A stretch of 64,000 nucleotides of DNA from Protopterus annectens (Eukaryota; Chordata; Ceratodontiformes; Protopteridae). The notes beneath the pieces are model-generated. The model saw nothing but the letters and a program-made list of their open reading frames with translations. It was not told the DNA's origin and ran no database searches. The position numbers were made by a program, and so were the translations under genes. Shown here piece after piece: positions 1 through 10,809 of this stretch (position 1 is the stretch's first letter; every line of letters begins with the position of its first letter). The stretch is from assembly GCF_019279795.1 (NCBI RefSeq), contig NC_056738.1, forward strand, positions 401,630,309 to 401,694,308. The letters run 5' to 3'.

Positions 1-1
1 T

Positions 2-811
2 GCTGACACAGACATCTTCCAAAAGGGTCTCACTGAGACGGAAACCTGGTATCAAAATCATGGCCTCAAGCTAAATGCCAAAAAGTGCATAGTCATCCCC
101 TTTGGAAAAAACAAAGTACTCACAAACTACCAAATAGGTGGTAGTCCCCTAAATACAGAAGACGTAATAAGGGATCTGGGGACCCAAGTAGATAGTAATC
201 TCTCCTTTGATAATCACATTGCCAAAGTGGTTAGAAAATCCTCCTATGTGGCCCACTTAATCACAAAAGGGTTCGCATCCAGATCAAAAGAGGTCATTGT
301 GCCCCTCTACTCATCACTCATCAGACCCATCATAGAGTACAATGCCCAATTTGGGATGTACCTTACAAATCACCTGCAACAGCTGGAAAGACCACAGAAG
401 TACCTCACCAAGAGGATCACTGGCCTCAAACAGATGCCCTATGAAGCTCGATTGAAGAAGCTCCAGCTGTACTCGGTTGCATACCGCCTCCTCAGAGGTG
501 ATCTCTGCCTGACATACAAGGCCATGTCCAACCCAGAATTGATGGACATTCTCCACCTAAAGAAAACCATATCCACTCGAGCCACATGCTCTAGGGATCT
601 AAACCTCACCACAACAATAAATAGGATGTGCTGGAAGGATAGATTCCTGTCCCAGAGACTTCCCATGCTGTGGAACAAGATTCCAATCTACATTAGGCAG
701 AGCTCCTCGCTAACACTCTTCAAGAGAAACCTTGACGAGTGGATGGGAAACAGAAAGTTTACCCCAAGGATCACTTCAGTGGCTGTGCTGAACAGAGGCA
801 CAGGGAACTAA
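2..811 (+). pseudogene. LINE reverse transcriptase, C-terminal part (Jockey/CR1-type), 5' end outside window
   Basis: One open frame runs from base 2 to the stop at 809-811, about 269 codons, and continues upstream beyond the window. It begins just after the reverse transcriptase catalytic box: the first residues read ADTD where the family normally has (Y)ADD, so the active site looks altered. Next comes KLNAKKC, the conserved box after the catalytic motif, then RDLGTQVD, the LIRPIIEYN block, and the C-terminal block LYSVAYRLLRGDL typical of Jockey-superfamily LINEs. LPMLWNKIP and a short tail close the protein. The absence of internal stops over 810 bases suggests a fairly young copy. Clade assignment (CR1, L2 or Rex-like) is inference; LINE identity is firm. 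A related scrap lies antisense at 35298-35572. Confidence 0.85.
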
Positions 812-909
812 TCTAAGGGGGTGGCGAAAGCCAACACATTCTGGCTAGGCTTATAAATGCCTTCGGGCAGATAGCCTAGTGCCTACCTATGAACCTATGA
901 AGCTATGAT
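812..909 (+). repeat. 3' UTR and short-repeat tail of the first LINE
   Basis: About 100 bases follow the LINE stop codon and end in an imperfect ACCTATGA-type repeat (acctatgaacctatgaagc). CR1-like LINEs end in short direct repeats rather than poly(A). The block with gctaggcttataaatgcc resembles the 3' UTR of the LINE nested in the DIRS element (near 14292-14314), so the two copies probably belong to related families. Confidence 0.6.
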
Positions 910-1290
910 ATGCATCTCACACTGTGTCGTCCCTCTCTTTCTGCCAGTTTTCTATCCATATCTATTGATTTTTAAAGCAATTAACTTTTCTATGATGGCA
1001 GCATGGGGAATTCTGTGAAAGGCCTTTGTCAGGTCAAGATGCACAACATGGCCATTATCTACAACCTCTGTAATTCTTTTGAAGAAGTTTTCTGGGTTAA
1101 ATAGACAGAATCTACCCTTCACAAAACCAAATTCTTTATGGTCAAATCTAACAGGAGTCTTAATATAATTGTTTATGAGGTTAGCTATAATAAATCCCAC
1201 AGTTTTGCCGATGAGGCTTGTAAGGCTGACAGCACTGTAATAACCCAGATTAATTGCAAGGCCACCCTTAAGAAGGGGCATCACTAATAA
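910..1290 (-). pseudogene. LINE reverse transcriptase fragment, N-terminal motifs
   Basis: Reading the minus strand from about 1290 down gives reverse transcriptase boxes in order: NLGYYSAVSLTSLIGK (normally NYR.VSLTS), HKEFGFVKGRFCLFN, then the motif A block VVHLDLTKAFHRIPH with its catalytic Asp. The frame then breaks near 955-960 and resumes as WIENWQKERDD, matching the usual WI.NWL.DR block. Both ends are truncated, and the piece abuts the tail of the opposite-strand LINE at about 909. It is a dead fragment of a Jockey/CR1-type LINE. Whether it is the same family as 2-811 cannot be judged because the two pieces do not overlap. Confidence 0.75.
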
Positions 1291-2505
1291 GGGATAAAAC
1301 CAAGAGCTAAACTTATGTTAAACAGCTTGAAGAGTGTGTCTGCAAGGGTACATTTAATACTAGTTATTAAGCAACCGGTAGTAGTAGTAGTAAATAAAGA
1401 TACAATCAGAAGGATTGTTGTATACCAGAAAACTGTGAAAATCAAGCATCTTCCAGGTTTCTTCTTACCTAGATGTTACAGTGTTATAAAATGTTTTATG
1501 GAGTATAACAAACCTTGTTGATAAGTTGTGTGATGCTTAAAATGTTTTGTTTTGTGACTTATCTGTTACATCATTGTATGTTGCTCATAAAGTGCTGATC
1601 TGTATCTTTATTGCACTGGCGAATGTATTCTGACTATATAAAAAAAAAAAAAAAACATTGTGAAATTTGTTTTCTCCTTGATGGTACCACTGAGGTTTAA
1701 TGTTGCTCTTTAATCTCAGTGATGTCAACTGAGGGGGAAAACATCAGAGGTATCCATGGACTTTACTTGATGCAGAGAGGTATCCATTACATTCTATTGA
1801 CAGCCACATTACATGGCGTCATGCATAGAAAAGCTAAAGTTATTTGGGCCATGGTTTTAATAAAATGTTTACAAAACTTTTCATTAAAAAAATTGCCCAA
1901 GTAAATAAAGTAAATAAAGTAAATATGGATACACTTGTGTGAATTGCATCACAGCATCTAACTCACCAGGTGCCACAATGCTGTACTATACTGTGACTAA
2001 ACACTTTAAAATGGATAGTCCCTGCCAGTACTGAATATGTTGACTGTGGTCTTTGATGAAATGAAACTATAGGAAAAGGATATGATGGGTCCCCCACTGT
2101 GTACTGCCCCCCCTTCCCCACCGCCTTGGCTTTGCTACACTGTTTAGATTACTGTTTTCTTGTTTTCTCATAGTTAATTGTACTCCTCAAAATGTTCCTG
2201 CATTCTTTTCAGTATATCCTGAATGGTCAAGATCTCATCATTTTCTTCCTGCATCCTTTCACCACCCACTAAATGACCAAGACAGCAATGTAATAACTGT
2301 GGAGGAAACAAGCTGCTTGGGCCTCAGAAGCCATGTGGCACTAAATGTTGTGAGGTACATTTTAGACCTTTTTTCTTCAGCCTTTTGTTTCAATTATGGC
2401 CTGGACAAAAATCATGACTAAATAAAGAAATTCAGTCTTATTTTTTTTTCTTTCACTGAAGAAATAAGTTGTGTCCAAGGTTTAATGATCAAAGTTCATT
2501 CAAAG
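1291..2505. other. Unassigned AT-rich spacer
   Basis: No gene or recognisable mobile element is visible. Short open frames here (for example 1315-1521 and 1719-1904) show no family motif and look like chance. Simple sequence includes a run of 16 A at 1640-1655, a gtaaataaa tandem at 1901-1924, and a C-rich stretch near 2106-2122. The A-run could be the tail of an unrecognised retroposon, but nothing upstream supports that. Confidence 0.5.
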
Positions 2506-4543
2506 TTCATCAATGACAACAAGGACATTGCCTCCCAATTCAACCACCACTTCACAGAATCCATCTTAACACTATCGTCCCAACTATCCAAAAACAGCCC
2601 TATATATAACCCAACTAAATCCTGATAACATCCCATCCTTTACGCTCTCACCTGTTCCCACCTCAACAATTAAAAAAACTCCTCCTAAAACTGGAACCTG
2701 CCACCCTTGCTGCTGACAATCTACCAGCCAACTACATAAAATAGCTGCTGAATCCTTATCCTACCCTATTTCTATTCTTATGAATCGCTCCATACAAGAA
2801 GCATATGTCCCACAGCTATGGAAAGTATCATACATTATTCCACTACATGAAGGTGGAAACTCTTATGAATACTCAAATTATCACCCCATTGCCTTTCTAC
2901 CCCCTTATCTAAAATACTAAAGAAATGTATACATTTTTAGGTAACAAAATTCCTAAACTCACACCATCTCCTCTCCCCCACACAGCATGGCTTCCGACAA
3001 CACCATGGCACAACCACCGCTCTGCTCTCTTTCACCAATCTGATCAACCAACATAGAAATAATAATAACTTTGTAGCTGCAATATTTCTAGACCTCTCCA
3101 AAGCATTTGACATGGTTTCACTTTAGACACCCTGACATCCCTATCCTTTGCCCCTTCTGCTATAGCCTGGTTTAAAAGCTATCTGTCAAATAGGCAACAA
3201 TATGTCCAATGGCAAAGTGTACTATCCCCCTTACTCCCAACTACCATAGGTGTACCGCAAGGCTCCATATTAGGCCCACTTCTTTTTTCCATATTTACCA
3301 ATAATCTCCATTTCACCACACAGCATGCTTCACTTATACAATACGCTGACAATTCAACTCTTATCTGTGCAGCTCCATCACTTCCCACCCTACAACAACT
3401 CACCCAGGAATCCTTTAGCTCTGTGGAAAGTTGGATCATTCAGATCCAACTTATCCTAAACCCTAATAAAACCAAATTACTACTTTTCACCCCAACAAAA
3501 CCATTTCCACCCCTCAATCCTTCACCATTTCCTCCAAAAATGGCACTATTATCTCTCCTTCTAACCATACCAAACTCCTAGGCATTGAAATTGATAAAAA
3601 TCTACACTTCGACATCCACATTTCACAAACTATCAAAAAAACTCCATAAAAAATGGGAACACTATATAGGCACAGGAAATCCCTTTCAAATCAAGCACAG
3701 ATTGCCCTAGCCCAAACTTATCTCTTGTCTACCCTAACGTATGCTGCTCCAATTCTTACTCAGCTTAGAAAACTTGACCTTGCCAGACTCGAATCATATT
3801 ATAATAAAATCACCAAGTCTGCAAACAACTCCAACTTTAGAACCCACCATTTCCAGGCTCTAAGGGAACTGTAATGGCTGGAACTTCCCCAGCTACTAAC
3901 CTATCACCTATTAGTCATTGCCTACAATGTAATAACACATCCAGCAAAAAACCCTGCACTAGGCCAACTTCTCACCCACTATAATACAAATCGTCCTCTC
4001 CGATCTTCTGACAAACCCCTTCTCTGTATCTCTAGGGCTAACAATACTCCAGGAAAAGCACTGTTCTCCTACTCCATAGCTAGAACCTGGAATAATCTCC
4101 CTCCTGCTCTGATTTCTGCCCTTACCTCTTCTCACTTTAAAAACTCACTTAGAACACACTTAAAGAATAAGTGGCTATGCCCATGTATTACATAAGTCCT
4201 CAAATTATTACACTTATATACCTCACTTCCTAATTTGCCTACTGTAATATATATTACAGTCTAGGTCTTCTCCAAATGCTGATTGAATTTGTATACTTAT
4301 TCTGTTATTAACCATGTGTAACTATTTTTTCCTCTATATACAGGTCTTTTTATGTCTTCTACTGTATACTGTATTTTAACATATTGTTTGAAAATTATCT
4401 GTATACTGTATTTTAACATATTGTGTAAAATTTTACTTACTGTGGAGCTTTTCTCCCCAGGCCACCGCTGAAAATGGACCTGTGTCCAGTCGGACTATCC
4501 CAGTTAACAAATGTAAAATAAATAAATAAATAAATAAATAAAA
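2506..4543 (+). pseudogene. Decayed LINE with reverse transcriptase and (AAAT)n tail
   Basis: Translated across several frameshifts, this stretch gives an ordered reverse transcriptase. ASQFNHHFTESI (about 2530) is the pre-RT block. LWKVSYIIPLHEGG (about 2818) and SNYHPIAFLP form motif 1. FLDLSKAFDM (about 3087) is motif A. GVPQGSILGPLLF lies near 3251. The catalytic box near 3341 reads YADN instead of YADD. LNPNKTK is near 3459, followed by the C-terminal block ending ARTWNNLPPAL and a stop at 4193-4195. The 3' UTR contains a 37-bp unit repeated in tandem (starts 4362 and 4399) and ends in six or seven AAAT units (about 4515-4543). At least four frameshifts, several stops and the lost catalytic Asp mark it as long dead. 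Clade within the Jockey/CR1/L2 group is uncertain. Confidence 0.85.
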
Positions 4544-5400
4544 GTTGACCAAAGGTAGTTCCCAATAAACGGAGAATATAAATGCTTGCAAAGATACATG
4601 AATAATATCTTAGAAAAGCGTCTGTTTCCCTGTCCAAAGGAGAAATAAAATATTCCCCTACTGTGTATCCTTCTGATGTTACATTAGGATAAAAGTGAAT
4701 GATAAATGACCTCAATCATATATTTCAAGTTTTTTCTATTACACACCACACAGCTTGCCTCTTCACCTCCCTCCCACCTCCAAAAGACAGGTACCTTTTA
4801 GGTATCCATCTGACAACCAGAATATAGTAAAATTATTTTAACTCATTGATCTTGGATGTATTTTCAGAATATGCCTCCTTACCCCTACCCTGAAAGTTAG
4901 CCACCTGTATACACTTCTGTTGTGTGATGGTGAGAAAAGTGAAAAAAAATGATCACAGTCATATATTCCAGCTTGTTGCTAATACACAGTACACTGCTCC
5001 TACACAAGCTATAGTGATCTTGTGAGCATACCCGTGAGGTTTGTGTGAAAAGGTAATGAAATAATGACCACACTGTCACAGACCCTTATAGGATCTGAGG
5101 TTTAACTATGAAGAAAATTAGAGAATAATGAAATAAAGACTACACATTGCCCAGTGCCAATCAAGTTATAGTGATATTCTATATACACCTCTTTGGTGTG
5201 ATTGTGAGGAGAACTTAAAAAAAATAAGAATCTGTATTCATAACTGCCCCCCCCCCACAGACACAAGCTAAAGCAACTTTCTGTGCACACCTATGAGCAG
5301 GACCAGTTTTAGCATAGGTGAGTCCAGGGCAGAAGCCTGTGTCAAAATCCACTTCTAAACGTGATGTGTGAAGGCTACCAATATCTACATGTGTGATATA
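4544..5400. repeat. Spacer with a degenerate tandem repeat of about 240-275 bp
   Basis: Three blocks look like diverged copies of one unit, starting near 4664, 4906 and 5181. Each has a (t)gtat-c-ctt/cct-ct opening, then a tgtg(a)tggtgag or similar block, an A-rich run, and a tcatatatt or tattcataa block. Spacing is about 242 and 275 bases. The copies are weakly conserved, so this rests on eye alignment. A run of C (about 5247-5258) is present. No coding function is visible; the small open frames on the minus strand lack motifs. Confidence 0.4.
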
Positions 5401-6923
5401 TAGTGGATATAAAAAGTGTACAGACCCCTGTTAAAATGCCAGGTTTTTGTGATATAAAAAATGAGAACACAATAAATCATTGCAAAACTTTTCCCACCTT
5501 TAATGTGACCTGTACAATTCAATTGAAAAACAAACAAATATGTTGGGGAAAAAATATAAAAAATAAAAACCATACAATAAGCTGGTTGCATAAGTGTGCA
5601 CACCCTTAAACTAATACTTTGTTGAAGCACCTTTTGATTTAATTACAGCATTCAGTCTTCTTGTGTGCACACCTGCCATCAATTAAAGAGACTCTGATTA
5701 ATCCCAGATAAAGTTCAGCTATCCTAGTAGGATTTTCCTAACATTTACTCAGTTGCCTGCTACAGCAAAATCCATGGTTCGCAAAGAGCTTACAAAGCAT
5801 CAAAGGGATCTCATTGTTGAAAGGTATTAGTCAGGAGAAGGGTACAAAAAATTTTACAGCATTGGCTATACTAGTGAAGACAGTCATCAAAATGTGGAGA
5901 AAATATGGGGCAACAGTGACATTGCAAAGAACTGGACGTCCCTCCAAAACTGATGAAAAGACAAAATGAAAACTGGTCAGGGAGGCTGCCAAGAGAACTA
6001 CAGCAACACTAAAGGAGCTGCAGGAATTTCTGGCTAGTACTGGTTGTGTACCACATGTGACAACAATCTACTGTATTCGCCATATGTCTGGACTATGGGG
6101 TAGGGTTGCAAGATGGAAGCCTTTTCTTACACAGAAAAACATCAAGGTCCAGCTAAAATTTGTAGAACAATACTTCAAATCTCCCAAAAGCATGTGGGAA
6201 AATGTGTTATGCTCTGATGAGACCAAGGTTGAACTTTTTGGCCACAATTTCAAAAGGTACATTTGGTGCAAAAACAACACTTCGCATCACCAAAAGAACA
6301 CCATCCCCACAGTGAAGCATGTTGGTGGCAGTATCATGCTTTGGGGTTGCATTTCTTCAGCTGGAACTGGGGCTTTAGTCAAAGTGGAGGGAATTATGAA
6401 CAGTTCCAAATACCAGTCACTTTGGCCCAAAACCTTCAGGCGTCTGCTAGAAAGCTGAAGATGAAGAGGAATTTCACCTTTCAACATAACAATGTCTCCA
6501 AGCATACATCCAAGTCAACAAAAGAATGGCTTCACCAGAAGAAACTTAAAGTTTTGGAATGGCCCAGCCAGACCCCAGACCTAAATCCAATAGAAAATCT
6601 GTGGAGTGACCTGAAGAGGGCTGTGCACAAGAGATGCCCTTGCAATCTGACAGATTTGGAGCACTTTTGCAAGGAAGAGTGGGCAAATATTGCCAAGTCA
6701 AGATATGCCATGCTGATATACTCCTACCCAAGAAGACTGAATGCTGTAATTAAATCAAAAGGTGCTTCAACAAAGTATTATTTTAAGGGTGTGCACACTT
6801 ATGCAACCAGCTTATTGTACATGTTTTATTTTTATATTTTTCCCCTAACAGATTTCTTTTTCAATTGAATTGTACAGGGTATAGGTCACATTAAAGGTGG
6901 AAAAAGTTTTGTAATGATTTATT
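5401..6923 (+). mobile_element. Tc1/mariner-family transposon, right tip missing
   Basis: The left end follows a TA dinucleotide (5399-5400) and opens with tagtggatataaaaagtg, as in vertebrate Tc1-type elements. A long inverted repeat pairs about 5471-5663 on the left with 6729-6923 on the right. The left arm holds two related transposase-site-like repeats, an outer one near 5417 (gtgtacagacccct) and an inner one near 5596 (gtgtgcacaccctt), the arrangement called IR/DR. The right arm has the inner copy near 6788 but stops at 6923; the outer 70 bases present on the left are absent and satellite DNA begins immediately. The element carries a broken transposase and cannot move on its own. The missing right tip would also prevent mobilisation by a helper. 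Confidence 0.9.
5774..6790 (+). pseudogene. Tc1-type transposase, inactivated
   Basis: The start ATG at 5774 reads MVRKELTKHQRDLIVERY, the helix-turn-helix DNA-binding opening of Tc1 transposases, followed at once by a stop. Further stops and frameshifts break the middle. The DDE catalytic core is recognisable: CSDETKVELF (first Asp, about 6216), QHNNVSKHTS (about 6481), where the second catalytic Asp has become Asn, and PDLNPIENLW (about 6571) with the Glu, the DD34E spacing. The C-terminus ends near SKGASTKYY, where the family usually stops; here the frame runs on into the inverted repeat. Length agrees with about 340 residues. Multiple frameshifts plus the lost Asp make it certainly inactive. 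Confidence 0.9.
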
Positions 6924-8032
6924 GCACACGTTTATCTGCACTTTTTTCATATAGTACTGCATTTTAGTGATTTTTTTTCACTGAATATTAATTGAATTGA
7001 ATATTGTGGTCTCTCTGTGTTTCTACAGGGAGCTTGTTAGAAGTATAGCCAGTTGTAACAGTGGGGGTAGTTTCACTTCTTTGATATTCTGTGTTTAACG
7101 GCTAGCCTAGGAGGTTTGTTTTGCCATATAAGTGTTACATCTTGTGTTATTTCTGCTAAATATCTAAGCTGTTGGCTGGCTAAAATTAACCCGCAATCAA
7201 CTGGATGTATAAGCTAAGTTAAGTACACTTTTAGCTGCACTTTTTTCATATAGTACTGCATTTTATTGATTTTTTTACTGAATATTAATTAAATTAAATA
7301 TTGTGATCTCTCTATGTCTCAACAGGGAGCTTCTTAGAAGTGTAGCCAGTGGTAACAGTGGGGGTAGTTTCACTTCTTTGATATTCTTTTAGCCTAGGGA
7401 GTTTGTCTTACCATATAAGTGTTATATCTTATGTTATTTCTGCTAAATATCTAAACTGTTGTCTGGCTAAGATTAACCTGCAATGAACTGGATGTATAAG
7501 CTAAATTAAGTACACTTTTATCGGCACATTTTTTTCATATACTACTGCATTTTATTGATTTTTCTTTTACTGAATATTAATTGAATTGAGTATTGTGGCC
7601 TCTCTGTGTCTCTACAGAGAGCTTGTTAGAAGTGTAGCCAGTGGTAACAGTGGGGGTAGTTTCACTTCTTTGATATTCTGTGTTTAACTCCTAGCCTAAG
7701 GGGTTTGTCTTGTAATATAAGTGTTACATCTTGTGTTATTTCCACTAAATATCTAAGCTGTTCACTGGCTAAGATTAACCTGCAATCAAATGGACATATA
7801 AGCTAAATTAAGTACACTTTTATCTGCACTTTTTCATGTAGTACTGCATTTTATTGATTTTTGTCACTAAATATTAATTGAATTGAATATTGTAGTGTCT
7901 CTGTGTCTCTACAGGGAGCTTGTTAGAAGTGCAGCCAGTGGTAACAGTGGGGGTAGTTTCACTTCTTTGATATTCTGTGTTTAACTTCTAGCCTAGGTGG
8001 TTTGTCTTGCCATATAAGTGTTAAATCTTGTG
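6924..8032 (+). repeat. 297-bp satellite, left edge of array (about 3.7 monomers)
   Basis: The array starts inside a monomer, at the segment acacgtttatctgcac (consensus acacttttatctgcac), right after the truncated Tc1 end. Copies of the landmark GGAGCTTGTTAGAAG or close variants occur near 7029, 7326, 7618 and 7915, 292-297 bases apart. The last monomer is cut at 8032, in the word cttgtg, by the DIRS element; the same monomer resumes at 15137 with ttatttctgc. These copies are moderately diverged from the consensus seen near 55 kb. Confidence 0.95.
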
Positions 8033-8045
8033 ATGTGAAGTTGTT

Positions 8046-8184
8046 CTATCTCGCCGTTCATTCTTACAGATGAGTTCAGAGCTGATCCTCTGCTCCCAGT
8101 CAGCCTGCTACAAAGCTCGTGGTCTTCAGACAGCTCGAGGCTAAGTCCCTATCACATGATGCACCTTGAGTTACCCCAGATCTA
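8046..8184 (+). repeat. DIRS left inverted terminal repeat
   Basis: This segment is the inverted match of 14959-15096. The best-conserved core is agctcgtggtcttcagacag (from about 8116), found reversed near 15006-15026. The left repeat lacks the roughly 40-base outer extension of the right end, an asymmetry normal for DIRS elements. A leader of about 430 bases with no open frame separates it from the Gag start. Confidence 0.85.
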
Positions 8185-8617
8185 GTTTACTGCTGCAATA
8201 GATCAGAATTTTCCTTGCACAGCTCAGACCAGTATAGTTTTTTTCTTATAATGACAAGCTAATTTATTTCTCATAGTATTAAGAGATAGTTTTCATAGTC
8301 TTTCATAGTTATAACTTTTATAGCTTATTAGTAGTATACTTCTTCTCCTTTTGGCCTTCATTTTTCTTATAGGCCTTTTATATTCCCTTTCCTTTTGGTG
8401 TGCCTTTATAATATAGCTTTGTAGTTTAAATAAGTAGATAGTGTGTGAGTGATTTTGAATAGTGATATTTAATTCACAGTATATTCTTATTCAACCCAGT
8501 TGTTGTTTAGGGCTTATTTCACTAGTTTAGCTTTAATAGTTTAACTTTACTAATTGTGTGGGTGTGTCTATTCTCTTTAAAAGTACAGTAGACCTTCTTC
8601 TTGATACTGTAGATTAG

Positions 8618-10680
8618 ATGATGGCTGACCAGGAGAAAGACAAGCATCCTACGTCAGCCTTTAAAAAGTGTCCAAAATGTAGACAAAAGATGTCTGTGAC
8701 AGATAGTCATGTTAACTGTGTATATTGTCTTGGAGCCTTGCACTTACAAGAAAGCTGCTCCATTTGACATTATTTTTCCTCCAGATTTCTTCAAGAGAGA
8801 GAAAAAGAAAACTCATAGACAGAGTACTTCTGAAATCTTCTTTTTGGGAAGCTTTGAGTGACCAGGATAAGCCTAGCAAGTCTTCAAAGTCTTCTAAGGC
8901 TTCTTCTTCTTCTGAAGTAAAAAAAAATAAAAACAAAAACATCGACGTCGGCTCCACAGCCCTCAGAGCCAAGTGTCCTGTCTTTTCGGAGCTGGTCCCC
9001 AGTCCTGGAACTGGTATCCGAAGTATTAAAGTCTCCCATTCTCCAGTCAGTGCCTCCATCCATAAATTCATCTCAGTCCTCGATCAGCCTTTCTGATTTG
9101 GATGTGGATCATGTGGTGCAGAAGTTGCTACAGACACCGGCGTTTGCTAAATTTTTATCAGCTCCGACCCAAGTGGTTTCGGAGCCGAAGACTGTAATGC
9201 CATCAACTTCCTTTCCTCCTCCGAACCATACCGGTCCTTCAGAGCAAGAGGAGTTGGACCTGATGATTGTTGAGCCTTCAGAGCCGGCACCTGTTCCAGT
9301 GCCATCGGTTCCATTTACTCAGACTTCCTCGGCACCTAACGAGGAGTCTAGGAGCCGACACTCATCGTTCGGGTTTGGGGAGGATAGTCGGACTGACTTG
9401 TCGGCTCTGACTTTGCCTCTCAGGGCCTTGGCTCGGATGAGTTCAGCTCCTACCTCTGGTTCGGAGCCCACTGTTGCAGTGCCAAGGGGATCGGTGGTTT
9501 ATTTGGATCCAGCAGTCCCTTTTCATCAGAGCAGAGGTGCCTTTGAAGCCATGAGGAGAGTGATGTCTCCCAAGACATCTACAACTTCAGGTCCAAATAC
9601 CTCCTCCCCAAAAGCACCTGTGTCCACTCCTGCCTCACAGATCCTGTTGAAGCTTAGAGACCCTGAGCCTCAGGAAGCCCCACTGGGTGGCCCCCGCTCT
9701 TCCGAGACCTCACCAGAATTTCCCACTGATGAGGTTCCTAGGAAGAGGATTTGCAAGTGGAAGCACCTAGATTCCCTACAGGAGTCTCTCACATCCAACA
9801 CCAACTTAGATGAATCAGAAGGGTCCCCACGGTCCCTCTCTGAAGATATCTCATTTGCTGAGATATTCGAAATCCTTAGGCAGATGGGCGGCTAGAAGTC
9901 CACCAACCCTACTGAAGATGAGTCAGTTCTCCTGAAGGCTTTTGGGTCTCAACCCTCCACCTCTTGGGTGTCTCCGCCCTTCGATGAGCTCATGGAGCTG
10001 GTCTCATGAAGGGCATGGGAGTCTGTGGACAGCATGGAGCCTGTCCCTAGGAGACCCAATCAATTTATTTCTGCCCCTCAGGACAAGTCTTTCCTCACCA
10101 AGGGAGTGCCAGCTGATGCCATGGTGGTGGCGGCAGCCACCAAAAAGGAGATGTCAGAAACTTCTTCTCTATCCATCCTCCTAACAGAGCTAGGATCATG
10201 GATGGATACAGGAAGTGCATGTACAGTTCAGCGACTTTTGCCATGCATTCACTGAACTAGCTCACACATTTTACGAGACTGCAAAGAGACCTCCTAAAAG
10301 AGCTTGGAGATATTCTTCAAGGTACGGTAGCTGCAGGAGCTTCAGACAAAGTCATCTCCCACCTTGCTACCCTCAATTCCATAGTGAATTCGTCCATGCA
10401 TCTCATTTCATATGCAGCTGATGGAATGAGTAGGGCAGCGGGTACAGGAATTGCTCTCAGGAGACATTCCTGGATGCGCTTGTGTTCCTTTGCGGAGCCC
10501 TTTAAGCCATCCTTTATCAACACTCCTTTTGATGGCTCATCCCATTTCGGGCCCAAAGTTAAGGAAACGTTGACCAGGTGTGAGCAGGAAGGAAAGACTC
10601 TGTCTGCTGTCGGAGTCTGTTTTTCCACCCCTACCAGACCCTACCCCAAGGGTCAAAAGGGAGGAAAGATATGGTTCTGA
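8618..10680 (+). pseudogene. DIRS Gag-like ORF1, frameshifted
   Basis: Start is at 8618 or 8621 (two consecutive ATG codons). The N-terminus carries a zinc-ribbon-like pattern, C-x2-C then D.H..C-x2-CLG..H (about 8669-8743), characteristic of DIRS Gag proteins. A TGA at 8765-8767 ends this frame, and homologous coding resumes in other frames: RERKRKLIDRVLLKSSFWEA (about 8792) with a Ser/Lys-rich stretch, then a long Pro/Ser-rich segment (9050-9895, 281 residues), then smaller pieces. The conserved Gag C-terminal block appears at 10384-10680: GTGIALRRHSWMRL followed by NTPFDGSSHFGPKV. At least three frameshifts are needed. The protein presumably formed the particle around element RNA; this copy cannot make it. 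Confidence 0.8.
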
Positions 10681-10809
10681 AAAGCCCAAGGAGGCTTTCT
10701 GGCCACACGTGGTGAACCCCTCCTCCAGGTGCAGAGGTGGGGGCAATAATTGAAGATGCTGCCCTTGTGACAGAGGGGGTCTGCAACACCAGGGCCGACA
10801 GAGACCAGT

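Noticed and set aside
1..1290. Twin-priming inversion of a single LINE
   Set aside because: In twin priming the inverted 5' piece precedes the 3' part and no tail separates them. Here the minus-strand piece follows the tail of the plus-strand copy.
8725..9096. The 123-codon frame at 8725-9096 as an independent protein, and the overlapping minus-strand frame at 8712-9071
   Set aside because: The plus-strand frame is a shifted continuation of the DIRS Gag (Ser/Lys-rich segment); the minus-strand one is its shadow with no motif.
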